A stretch of DNA of 19,593 nucleotides from Termitomyces sp. T153 (Eukaryota > Basidiomycota > Agaricomycetes > Agaricales > Lyophyllaceae), in the NCBI GenBank assembly GCA_018296165.2, contig JACKQL020000273.1, forward strand, positions 1 through 19,593, in the 5' to 3' direction. Position 1 is the first letter of the stretch; the number at the start of each line of letters is the position of its first letter. Shown piece by piece: positions 9,099-17,980 of this stretch. The translations under genes and the position numbers were made by a program. Under the pieces are notes generated by a model that was not told the DNA's origin, ran no database searches, and was given only the letters and a program-made list of their open reading frames with translations.

Positions 9099-9447
9099 TT
9101 CACAGAAATGAAGAGACTGAATACAACAATCCTTCCAAAAAAAGTACCCCAAAACAACACAAGAAACAGTATTTCTGAAGTGTCTCATGGCGCTTTGTGT
9201 GAAACAGGAGGGGGGGTGTCAGAGAGTGGGCTGGCAGGGCCACTTGACAGTTACTATGTAGTGAGAACTCAACTAGATAAGCAAGAAGGTTGAAGAACAT
9301 ATCACACTCAGGTAATGATGGATCAAAGACAGAGGCCCCAGAAAGCTGCTACAAGAAGACAGTTCTATGACTACAAAGACTTTCAAAACCAGTACACAAA
9401 AATTGCAGAGATGATAGTGCTATAAATACACCAAAGAATATCAGCAT
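9099..9447. other. Unassigned stretch
   Basis: A plus-strand frame is open at 9108-9293 (contains ILPKKVPQNNTRNS) without recognisable homology. Nothing else is seen. Confidence 0.3.
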
Positions 9448-9585
9448 CATTGTTTTTATTGATCAACCAGAATAACAGATCAGGACCATTGTCCAGCAGA
9501 TATATATTATGAAATGTTATTGTTTTTGTCAATCAACCAGAATAACAGATTGGACCATTGTCCGGCAGATATATATTACAAAATG
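9448..9585. repeat. 70-bp direct tandem duplication
   Basis: Two adjacent copies with period 70: tgtttttattgatcaacc at 9451 and tgtttttgtcaatcaacc at 9521. Both continue with agaataacagat, then gaccattgtcc and agatatatatta. A few substitutions separate them, including agcagat versus ggcagat. Confidence 0.85.
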
Positions 9586-9647
9586 GACAGTGAGACTATC
9601 TTTAATCTAATCAAGTTTCAATAGAAATGCTAAAACACATGTAGACC

Positions 9648-9965
9648 TCATGATTCAAAGTCAAACAAGTTTATCTGCCACCCTTTTTTACTTGACAATT
9701 CCAGTTTTGGCACCTTGTCCACAGAATTTGTCTGTCTTTCCTTTTCCACTTGTTCTATATGCATTGCCCAGCTATCAATGGGTGTTTCTTCTAATGGGTT
9801 CACCCAGATTTCTTCAAGGCTGAATTGTAACTCATCTTTGAAGTTAGCTAAGTGTTTCTGCATTATCATGCCTTCCTTGTGGTGCTCTGGCATGTATTGC
9901 AGGAGATGGAGAAGAAGGTTGCAGGCTTCTTCTACATCATCCCATATCAATGGAAAGCTGTGCAA
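9648..9965 (-). CDS. Unidentified 105-codon reading frame, possibly a gene remnant
   Basis: Open minus-strand frame with protein-like composition: charged and amphipathic, for example EEACNLLLHLLQYMPEHHK, then FSLEEIWVNPLEE, and SWAMHIEQVEKERQ near the end. No signal peptide or membrane segment is seen. I recognise no family. It lies on the same strand as, and between, the two Mcm5 fragments but is not Mcm5. It may be an exon of another decayed host gene. A splice acceptor-like ctgtag precedes it at about 9970. It may equally be non-functional, as everything around it is decayed. Confidence 0.35.
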   Translation of the reverse strand: MHSFPLIWDDVEEACNLLLHLLQYMPEHHKEGMIMQKHLANFKDELQFSLEEIWVNPLEETPIDSWAMHIEQVEKERQTNSVDKVPKLELSSKKGWQINLFDFES

Positions 9966-10076
9966 GTCTACAGGTAATCATACCTTGTATCATGGCAAAG
10001 TGGGCAGTGAGCTTCATGAGTTAAATTATAAATTTTTTCCCTCAGTTTGAAAAGCTAAGGATTTTGGGTAATGCAC

Positions 10077-10190
10077 TAGTGGTAGGATCTTTGCAGGTTT
10101 ATCCTGGATAGCATGGGCAAGCTTGTCATCAAACAAGCTAATATGGCACAGATCAACTCCAAATAGATACTGCTTCAAGAGTATTTCTGC
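10077..10190 (-). pseudogene. mcm5: Mcm5 fragment 1 (N-terminal domain exon)
   Basis: The minus-strand frame reads EILLKQYLFGVDLCHISLFD and then DKLAHAIQDKPAKILPL. This matches the Mcm5 N-terminal pattern 'LLxxQYxLEVDLxHxxLFDxxLAHxIQxxPxxILPLFE'. Arg expected in DLRH reads Cys, consistent with CGC-to-TGC decay. It is bounded by splice-like signals: tctgcag before the exon and GTGCAT (perhaps from GTGCGT) after PL at 10076. The next Mcm5 block is found at 6988-7086 rather than adjacent, so the locus has been broken or invaded. No start exon is readable upstream. Confidence 0.62.
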
Positions 10191-10985
10191 AGAGGAGACA
10201 GTGGTGGGCTTGGGGCAAGGGAAAGGGAACAAAGAGGTTCAGGCTAGTGTTAGTGTCATTGTTGATTCTGAGGAGGACGTCTTACTGCTCATCAGTATCC
10301 AAAGTTAGGGTGTCCAAACAATCACAAATGCACATTCTTTCTCATAACCCCATCACAATGCCAACATTTCAGCTCAAATATACCAGCACAGAGCAGACCA
10401 CAATGCCAAACTTGGAGATCCTGTATGATAACATCTGCTTAGGGCCCACCATTTCCATCCATTTGTCACCAGTCAGTGTTGAGATTTTTCTATGACTACA
10501 CAGTATTTACAAGCTTCAGGCTTGCAGGTCTCTGTCTTGTGTTGCCAAACTGGAGCACAACAATGACCAACCAATCCTCAACCAGACACAGGAACTCATT
10601 GTTGTTGACAAACCCCCCTTAATGATGCTGTCCAACCAATCAAGTGTCTACCAGACATGCACAATGACACTGTCCCAGGTAGTTGCACAGCACTTTGGCC
10701 ACACAAAATCTCAATCTGCTCATTACCAACCATATAGCATTCTGCATGCTGTCCACAGCCTGTGAATTCAAATTCAAGAGGCTTGTAGATCAGATTGATT
10801 TTGGTGATTTTTCTTGTAAGTCAATGCCCTGTCTGTCCTGCTGATTTAGCCCTCATTTTTCTTGACTTCAGCTGTTGTTCATCTGTTTCTTGGAGTTTTT
10901 TGGAAGTGTATAATTTTATACACTATGTTACTGATCAGTACTATGTATTAAGCATCTTGATGAGCGAATTGACAGTCATGCACTG
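10191..10985. other. Unassigned stretch
   Basis: Only short open frames on both strands. A plus-strand stretch near 10500-10690 reads LEHNNDQPILNQTQELIVVD and looks protein-like but is interrupted and not recognised. It may be a further host-gene or transposon remnant. Confidence 0.3.
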
Positions 10986-10989
10986 AGCA

Positions 10990-11398
10990 ACATGATATGT
11001 GTTTCTATAGATTGTTTCTGTAGAATATTATAAAAATTTTTTATTACATGTTTCTCAAGAAGTATTGTAAGTCATGTTTCTCAAGAAGAATACAGAGTGT
11101 TTCTCAAGACACAACACTAAGAACAGGACAAAGGCTTTTTGAGAAACATGTGCTGAAACATATCACATGTTTCTCAAGAAAATCATCAAGAACATTTTAA
11201 ATATTTTGGTTATTTATTCTTCAGATAAAACATGGAAAAATTTATCATTCTATGAAAGAAACATTAAGAGAATATTTGACATATTTACTGAAATTTTCTG
11301 ACACAAAATTTAGCATGTTTCTTCTGAAAAAGGTGTCAGAAATTGAAAAATATATTTCTGACACCTTTTTCTCAGGAAACATGCTACATTTCCTGAAG
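10990..11398. mobile_element. AT-rich block with repeated TGTTTCTCAAGA motifs, possible DNA transposon end
   Basis: The motif catgtttctcaagaa occurs at 11048, 11073 and 11166, with a close variant at 11098 and an inverted copy at about 11136-11150. The block ends in a 76-bp imperfect palindrome (11311-11386). Composition is much more AT-rich than its surroundings. Clustered direct and inverted subterminal motifs next to a palindromic end are typical of transposase-binding ends of DNA transposons (CACTA, MITE). No transposase frame or target duplication was found. It abuts the truncation point of the Helitron copy at about 11400. Confidence 0.5.
11311..11386. repeat. Imperfect inverted repeat with ~34-bp arms
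   Basis: The left arm starts tagcatgtttcttctgaaaa and the right arm ends ctcaggaaacatgcta. The inner parts (aaggtgtcagaaat / atttctgacacctt) pair perfectly, and about three mismatches lie in the outer third. The loop is about 7 bp (gaaaaat). It can form a long hairpin. Confidence 0.9.
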
Positions 11399-11402
11399 TG
11401 TC

Positions 11403-12374
11403 CTCTTGCTGCCTCTTCTACTCTTCAGCAAGAGCAATATGTCTCAGCCTTTGTCACTCGTGCAAGGCTGCTAGTGCTTGCTCCTGTTGCCTCTGTTTCT
11501 GCCTTTGTTGCTCTTGAAATAGAGCTAGTGTGTGAGGGGGAGGTGGTATCATCATGGGCATAGGTTCTGGTACAGGAGCTTTTATAACTCTTCCATGTAT
11601 AGGAGCAGGCAGAGGGGGCACCAATCTAAGTAAGGGATTCTGTAAAAGGGCATCCCATCCTTCAGGCAAATGGGTTTCAGGAATATCCATAGTAGCTTGA
11701 GCAACTGTAGGCTGATTGACTGGTCCCAGCCTATTGACTCTTTCATATACAGGCAGAGGTGTCACCATTCTAGGCAAGGCATTCTGTGAAGGGGCATTCC
11801 ATCCTTCAAGCAGATAAGTTTCAGAAATACCCATAGTTGCTTGAGCAACAATAGGCTGATTGAGTCTATTGACTCTTTTATGTATAGGAGCAGGCAGAGA
11901 TGGCACCAATCTAGGTAAGGGATTTTGTAAAGGGGCATTCCATCCTTCAGGTAAAGCAGTTTCAGGAATGACCATAGAAAATGGATCATTAGCAGGTGCT
12001 AGCTGCATAATATGTCTTCCTGCAGAACCAGAAGTGGTGGCTATAGATTGGTGGTTATTCTCAAGCCTCAATCCCCTAGATCCTATATCCCCAGATCCCA
12101 TATATTGATTGTTACCCCCAGTTCCCATACCCCTAGATCCCATAGATTGATTGTTACCCCCAGTTTTCATACCCCCAGGCCCTAATTGAAGTGGTGGAAC
12201 AACCACAGTATTGATCTGTTCCAAAGATCTATTATTTCTATTTGCACAATGGTCATCAGGATCTGTCATTTGTAACTGTTCAAGTCTCCTTTGAATCCTA
12301 GCTTGTTGCCTTTGGCTTTCAGGAGTAGTAGGCAGTTGCTTGAAACATCAATTGTTAAGCAATTTAACAGTCAA
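11403..12374 (-). pseudogene. Helitron N-terminal coding region, truncated copy
   Basis: Homologous to the first ~300 codons of the RepHel at 18092-19006. It shares PTTPESQRQQAR, RLEQLQMTDP, NRNNRSLEQINTVVVPPLQ and the LPEGW modules. Open from an ATG at 12269 to TGA at 11454 (271 codons). Homology extends beyond both ends through stops (NN-stop-C before, E-stop-QRLR after), so it is a broken copy. It has three IPETxLPEGWxAPLQNPxPR modules spaced 47-48 residues, where the long copy has two, followed by a Gln-rich tail. No enzymatic domain is included. The role of this N-terminal region is unknown. Confidence 0.75.
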
Positions 12375-12414
12375 AAACCATTAAGATCAACTTGCATAAT
12401 GAGATATTTGATGT

Positions 12415-12877
12415 ATCAATAGCTCAATGTGGTTAAGGAGTTACTAATAAGCTTGTTAATCAACATCAATCAATCAATAGATGTGACCAAACATACTTCG
12501 TCATGTGGCCTCCTTTCCACAACTTTGGAAATGCCCATTGTTTGGTCATGTTGTATCAAAAAACATGCAAGGCATGAAAAACAGTGGTCCACTCAATTGT
12601 GTTTGGCCTTTTTCATCCCTGCAGACTAACTAGCACCTTTTACACATGGTCAAATGATGTTATATATTTATTCAACTTGACTACTGTATTTTTTTTTTCA
12701 AGAAAATGTGTTCAAATGGCTAAAAACAGCCAACTTGTATTGTGTTCACCCTTAAAGGGCAATTCTTATGTAATAATTGGTCAGCATTAGTCAGGCTTAC
12801 TTCAGCAGAATACGAAAAAGTTGTCACATATATAGGCACAGCCACTTTCCCATGTCTGTTGTCACATAATATATAGA
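12415..12877. repeat. Direct repeat of Helitron 5' leader, copy 1
   Basis: Aligns over its whole length with 19047-19483. The outermost ~80 bp (gctcaatgtggttaaggagt onward) are almost identical, and the rest differs by small indels and many CpG to TpG/CpA changes. It contains no gene. It is the leader between the element's 5' end and the RepHel start. Confidence 0.9.
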
Positions 12878-12879
12878 GA

Positions 12880-12916
12880 AGCTATGCCCCATGCCTTTGG
12901 CACGGGCCTGTAGCTC
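12880..12916. terminator. Helitron 3'-terminal hairpin
   Basis: Near-palindrome with arms agctatgccccatgcc and ggcacgggcctgtagct around a 3-base loop. Helitrons carry a GC-rich hairpin a few bases from the 3' end that serves as the replication/transposition terminator. The CpG-rich version at 19485-19522 is better preserved. Confidence 0.75.
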
Positions 12917-12919
12917 TTG

Positions 12920-13085
12920 CTTCATCCCAGACCCAACCTCACTTTGTTCAGTTAGGTCCTTGATATTCTACTCAATGCTTCATCCCAGATCCAACCTCAC
13001 TTCATTCGGTTAGGTCCTTGTATTTCAAACTTAATACTTCATCCCAGACCCAACCTCACTTCATTCGGTTAGGTCTTTGTATTTT
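12920..13085. repeat. Three 58-59-bp tandem repeats in the Helitron 3' subterminal region
   Basis: Units start cttcatcccagacccaacct at 12920, 12978 and 13037. Each contains an imperfect inverted repeat (acctcacttcgttcggttag, then gt, in the least decayed form) that could form a small hairpin. The same unit appears at 19522-19593, right outside the 5' end of the long element. Confidence 0.9.
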
Positions 13086-13374
13086 GTTGACCAAGTGTTG
13101 CTTTTCTCTTACAATTCAATACACTGAGATTTCATCTATAAACCAATCATGTATCTATATTACATTATTAATAAAATACTACAATGTCCACTGGTATATA
13201 TTAGAGATGCTGAAAATTATAAAAGTTAGTACTAACCAACCAATTATTTAAACTGTCACACTTACATTTGTAAACCATTAAGAATATCTATACTACATGG
13301 TCCAGCTATAGACATTAGGTGCTGAAGTTCATAGAAGTTAGCAATTTTTTGCTTGAATCTAACAAAACTCACAC
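13086..13374 (-). other. Helitron 3' untranslated region
   Basis: AT-rich, non-coding. A short duplicate of the RepHel C-terminal codons is present. The minus strand at about 13290-13262 reads DILNGLQM-stop followed by taagtgtga, 115 bp from the real EILSGLQM-stop-taagtgtga at 13375. This may be a duplicated last-exon end. Confidence 0.5.
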
Positions 13375-14835
13375 TTACATTTGTAAACCACTCAAGATTT
13401 CCTGATAGACAATATTTGCAGTCTTTCTTGATGTGTTTTCTGGGTCCAAGATGACTTTGATACGATCTCCTGATGTGCACTGTGAGAGTGCAACATAAAG
13501 TTGGCCATGCGAAAAAACTCCTGATCGAAGGTCCAATCCAACATGCTTGACTGATTGACCCTGAGACTTGTTGATAGTCATGGCAAAGGCCAATCGAACT
13601 AGGAATTGTCTTCTGCGCAATGGAATTGGCAAATCTTCTTCAGACACATCTATGTGGATTCTTGGAATCAAAACAATTGATCCTGCAAACTTGGCATCTC
13701 CACTGATGATTCTACATCTGAGAACTCTGGTGCTGATGTGAGTGACAATCATTCTTGTCCCATTGCAAAGTCCTTTGGTTGTATCCAGATTCCTGAGCAG
13801 CATGACATGAACACCAATCTTCAGAGCCAATTTAGCCAAAGGCAAATTGCTGGCTCTGAGAGAGTTGAGGTATTCCATTGGATACAATCCAAGGCCATTA
13901 GGATTCCTATCATCAGATATGACAGAGTCTGCACTCTGCAAGATTTTCTCTTCTCCTGGACATCTCTGCAGAACTTCAGAGTTGATATCCTCTACATCAG
14001 AGTTCTTGCCAGAAAGGATGGAACGGTCCAGGTAATACTGATCATCTTGATGGTGATCAATATGAGGATAAGTGGAAGAGATCAATCCAGTGACAGAATT
14101 GTCATCACAGATCATGGTTTCTGGAAGTTGTACTGTTTCTCCAGGCCCAAGGTTTTTTCCAGCACCAACATCCAATAACCAAGCTGCATGAGCAATGTTA
14201 TCAGGAGTCTGATCCAATCTCATGTTTTGAACCAAGTAGTGGACTTGAATCTGATCCCAAAGTCTTCCCCTTTTGAGTGAAGCAGCAATCATCTGCTGCC
14301 TGAGTCCTTGTTGGATAACTGGGAGAGTTTGCCTAAAATCTCCTCCAAACACCACAGTCACTCCACCAAAAGGAACATCCTTCTCCAGAATGTCTCTGAA
14401 CCCTCAATCCACAGAGTCAATGGCATTTTTGTGTTGCATTGGAACTTCATCCCAGATGACAACTTTGGTCTGGAGTAAGAGTTGAGACAACTGAGTTCCT
14501 CTTGTGATATTGGCAATGGATGTATCCAGAGCAGGAATGGGGATTTTAAACCTTGAATGTGCAGTTCTACCACCCTCCCGCAATAAAGCAGCAATCCCAG
14601 ATGATGCTATCTCCATTGGACCGAACAGCAGAAGCCAAAGTGTTGCAGACAAATGTTTTGCCACATCCACCTGCACTGTGAATGAATATCATCTTGCCCA
14701 AGTTGTTGTCCACAGAGTCCATAACTTCATTGAAGGCCCCCAGTTGTTCACCATTAAACCTGGCCTTGTTTTCGTCCACCCTTCTCTTCAACTCTTCAAC
14801 ATTATAATCTGTTTCTTCTTGCAAAAGCCTATTTC
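13375..14835 (-). other. Pif1-like helicase part of RepHel
   Basis: Reads from NRLLQEETDYNVEELKRR to EILSGLQM. Motifs I (GGCGKT), II (DEVPM), III (GGDFRQTLP), a GLCNGTRM block, V (FAMTINKSQGQS) and VI (GQLYVALSQCTS) are visible. Motif VI normally has Arg (ALSRCTS), and Gln (CAG) here fits CGG-to-CAG decay. A deletion/frameshift at about 14600 removes several residues between the Walker A strand and ASSGIAALL. A TGA at 14404 interrupts DSVD-LRDIL-type sequence. Confidence 0.88.
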
Positions 14836-14889
14836 CTGAAATCATTTAATCAGTATCAATGTCAACTCTTTATACAATGTCCAACTTGC
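14836..14889 (-). other. RepHel intron, GC-AG type (54 bp)
   Basis: Minus-strand donor gcaagt and acceptor atttcag. Splicing joins WNVIPG directly to NRLLQEE, removing two stops (LDIV-stop and DTD-stop). GCAAGT is the usual form of rare GC donors. It could also be a mutated GTAAGT. Confidence 0.65.
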
Positions 14890-16068
14890 CTGGAATCACA
14901 TTCCAAACTTGTTGGGGTTCTGGCATGTTTGGAAAGTCTTGAAGAGTCTTGCCAAAATTCTTCAGATTGGCATTGATTAGATAAAGGCCATAGTCATAGA
15001 CATCTTCATCAGTAAAGACTCTGTCCCTGTACTGCCTGATATTCTCCAATCTGTGTTGAAGATCATCACAAATGGAGTGCTTGAATTCATCCCATAGAGC
15101 CTCTGGAGTGGTAGGAGCACAGTGGAATAGGATAGTGCAAAAGAGCTGTCTGAGAGCTGATCCTGATTGGATTGGAGCAGCTTCAGCAAGACACTGCCTC
15201 CATTCTGCATCATCTTCTAGAAGACCAAGGGCCTTGCATGCCTCCTTGTAAGTAGGATAAGTGTGGCCATTGACTGTCCTGAGATCAGCCCATGATGTTG
15301 CATTGGTCACAACTGTCAGGAGCATCCTAAGGTAGAACCTTTCTCCCTGTTGGGGTGAAGCAAAGTACATCCTCCCAATAGCTGTTCCTCTCTGCCTCTC
15401 CTTCCAGGTCCTTTTGGAAGCTTCATAGACAAACTTGGTTGGAAAGCTCTGATAAGTGGTGTTGTTATTAGGGAATCTGGCATTGGCTTCAAACCAAGCA
15501 GTGAGTGCAGTCTTGTTTGCATTAGGCCTAGCAGCTACCATCTCCAAAGGTTCATTATCCTGAAAGTAGACTTCATGTTGGCCCTCCAAATGCACAGGTA
15601 ATCAATATACAGGGGGATGTTCTCCATGCATGTTGAATTCAAAGATGTGCCAGCAAGCCTCAGGTGCAGAGATGTATCTGGCATCCAAGTGTTCCTTGAT
15701 TTCATCCCTCTGGTCCATCTGCTCTCCAGAAATCTCCAAAGTTGTCCTATCATGGCCTTTATAGATGTACTTGTGAATGTACTTGATGGCTTCCACTGAA
15801 GCACAGACCTCCACATTGATGTGACATTTGTACTTGGCTGAGAGATAAGGGTTGTATGGAACAACATTCGATTGTCATAATGATGACCATTCTTTTCAAA
15901 GAAGCGGCCATTGTCAGGCCTGGCATATTGAGGATAGCCATTATCTCCATACTGAGTAGCCTCTTGGAATTCCTTTGGGTATTTCTTGGAACATTTGCCA
16001 TCTACCATGCACTTAGCATTAGGTTTGGCAGCTCCACATGGACCATGGACCATGTTGGCAGTAACAAC

Positions 16069-16118
16069 CTGACCACAAAGATAAGTAACTGAATTCAGGA
16101 TTCAAACAAAGCCAATAC
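16069..16118 (-). other. RepHel intron, GT-AG (50 bp)
   Basis: Donor gtattgg after ...PQLYQ, acceptor gtggtcag before VVTANMVHGPCG. Splicing restores the conserved Helitron sequence QLYQ-VTANMVHGPCG and avoids the TGA in ALFES-stop. Confidence 0.75.
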
Positions 16119-17776
16119 CTGATACAATTGAGGCTGAGTGACTGGATCTGGAATCTGAGCAGAGACAATGGAATCCACATCAGGTGCATCCTTGATTCTG
16201 TGATGGCGATGGAAAAAGATCAAGATGTGCATATGTGGAAGTCCTCTCTTTTGGAATTCAATGGTATGAACATAAGCCACACAGCTGCCAAAGAGACCTT
16301 CCTTGATCTCCTTTACCACAGCATTTTTCTTGAGTTCAAAAACTCTGGCAACAATATCAGGTCGATCAGCAGCTGTTTGCTTCTTCCCATTGACTGCAGG
16401 TTCCTTCAAGAGAGCTTCTTCAATTTCTGACCACTTTGGATTGGCAGTCATAGTCAAGAAGAGGTCAGGTTTTCCAAAATTTCTGCAGATAGCCATAGAG
16501 TCCTGGAATAATTGCTGCATCTGTCGATCACTTCCAGTATAGGAGGATGGGAGGATAACACGTCAGCTTTGTGGGGTGACTTGTTCATCTCCAGCAGCAG
16601 CATCCACTACTCCCTGATAAACTTCAGCTCTGATCTTCTTCTGATTGTGTCGAATCCAATTCAACTTGTTTTGTTCAGTGGAAGCCCATGCATCTACAAC
16701 ATATTGTTGAAATAGCCTCCCACTCCAGAGTAATGGTGCATTGAATTCCAAAGTTCTTTGCTGCAGCCTGTATGCATAATATGCTGTTTGGATGACCTTT
16801 GCTGATCTTTGTTGATTCTGTGGTCCAAAATGAGAGCAAATGTTGGTGTGAAATCCAGGCTGTCCAGTGGGAAAGATGATGGTATAATGCAATGGAGTGT
16901 AATATGGGTGCAAGTGACTGATCTGCTTCAATTGACCTCCATGCAAGTGCAAGACTATATCACGATCATTTGATCGCTCTTCTGAGCCATCTCCTGGAAT
17001 TACAGCTGCAACTCCCTCCTGTTCATTAGGGTCATTATAGCGTCGAGGATCTCCAAAATCAGCTGTAAGCTTGACAGAAAGCCTTTGTGGTTGGCCTTCT
17101 GGAACTTCTCCCATGATCTGCCTGGCCTGCTTGTATAAGCCAATGAAGGGATTGACTCTAGCAAGCATATCCTGCAAAGAGGCCATTATCTGAGGATTAA
17201 GCCTGGGATTGTTCTGTTGACGAAAAGCCAATTGCTGATTGTGATCATAAAAGTAGAGCTGTGCATATACAGGCAGATTGCCTTCAATAGGAAGCAAGGC
17301 ACCTGTCAAATGATGTAGTTCTCCATTGATCCTAAAGCTGTATGGTCCAGGTGCATTGGTAATGGCATAGTCAATTTTGACTCCCAAAGATGTGAATGCA
17401 AAGGCTGCATTGTATTGACGGATTGATGTTTTAAGGTGTTAGAGAGAAGATGATGCCCATGGAGCAGGTTCAGTAAATCTGCTGGAGCATCTCAAAGCCT
17501 GGGCAAATTTACTTAGCCTTGTAAGCAGCACATGCCAAACTTTGGGCTGTTTCTAGTAGACTTGGTGAGCTTTTCAGCATCAAAATGTAAAGCTTGGCAG
17601 TGTGGACATATAACAGTCATAGGACCAAGATAGTGTAGAGGGTATTCAACCAAGTAAGGTTGCCTTCCTCTTGGAACAGGCTGAATAGGACCAAGTTGTG
17701 GTGGAATAGGAAGTCCAAGGGGAGGCTCTGGTTCTTCTGCTGGTATATTTTCAGCAGGATTTTCTGGTTGTGGTGG

Positions 17777-17980
17777 ATCATTGGGTAGGGCAGGGTCCAA
17801 GTCTTCTGCAGGTCTCTGTTGAGCAGGATCAACATATCCCAAGCCATCATCAGAAGACATGTCATCCTGAGGACCCAATGGATCATCAAGGGGAGGATCC
17901 AATTGCTCTGCTAGTCGATGTTGAGCAGGATCAACATATTCCAAGTCATCTTCAGAAGGTATATCATTCTGAGGACCCAA
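17777..17980 (-). repeat. 102-bp coding duplication in RepHel linker
   Basis: Two consecutive 34-residue acidic units: LGPQNDIPSEDDLEYVDPAQ from 17980 and LGPQDDMSSDDGLGYVDPAQ from 17878. They lie before the zinc-ribbon-like motif, in a low-complexity Pro/Asp/Glu linker. Confidence 0.85.

Larger units (their letters stand above)
11400..12877 (-). mobile_element. Truncated second Helitron copy (5' part only)
   Basis: The minus strand begins TCTATATATTATGTGAC at 12877, matching the TCTATAATATATGGGAC start of the long copy at 19483, and stays alignable to it through the 5' leader and the N-terminal coding region. Similarity fades at about 11400, where the AT-rich palindromic block begins. Rep and helicase regions are absent. 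Compared with the long copy, CpG sites are converted (acgcgcgagg versus acatgcaagg; gtcgtcgcat versus gttgtcacat), so this copy is the more decayed of the two. Confidence 0.8.

Noticed and set aside
11252..11563. 103-codon plus-strand frame spanning the palindrome and the Helitron edge
   Set aside because: It crosses an obvious element boundary and is antisense to the Helitron N-terminal coding region. No protein-like conservation is visible.
13738..14178. 146-codon plus-strand frame
   Set aside because: Antisense shadow of the RepHel helicase region, which carries clear motifs on the minus strand.
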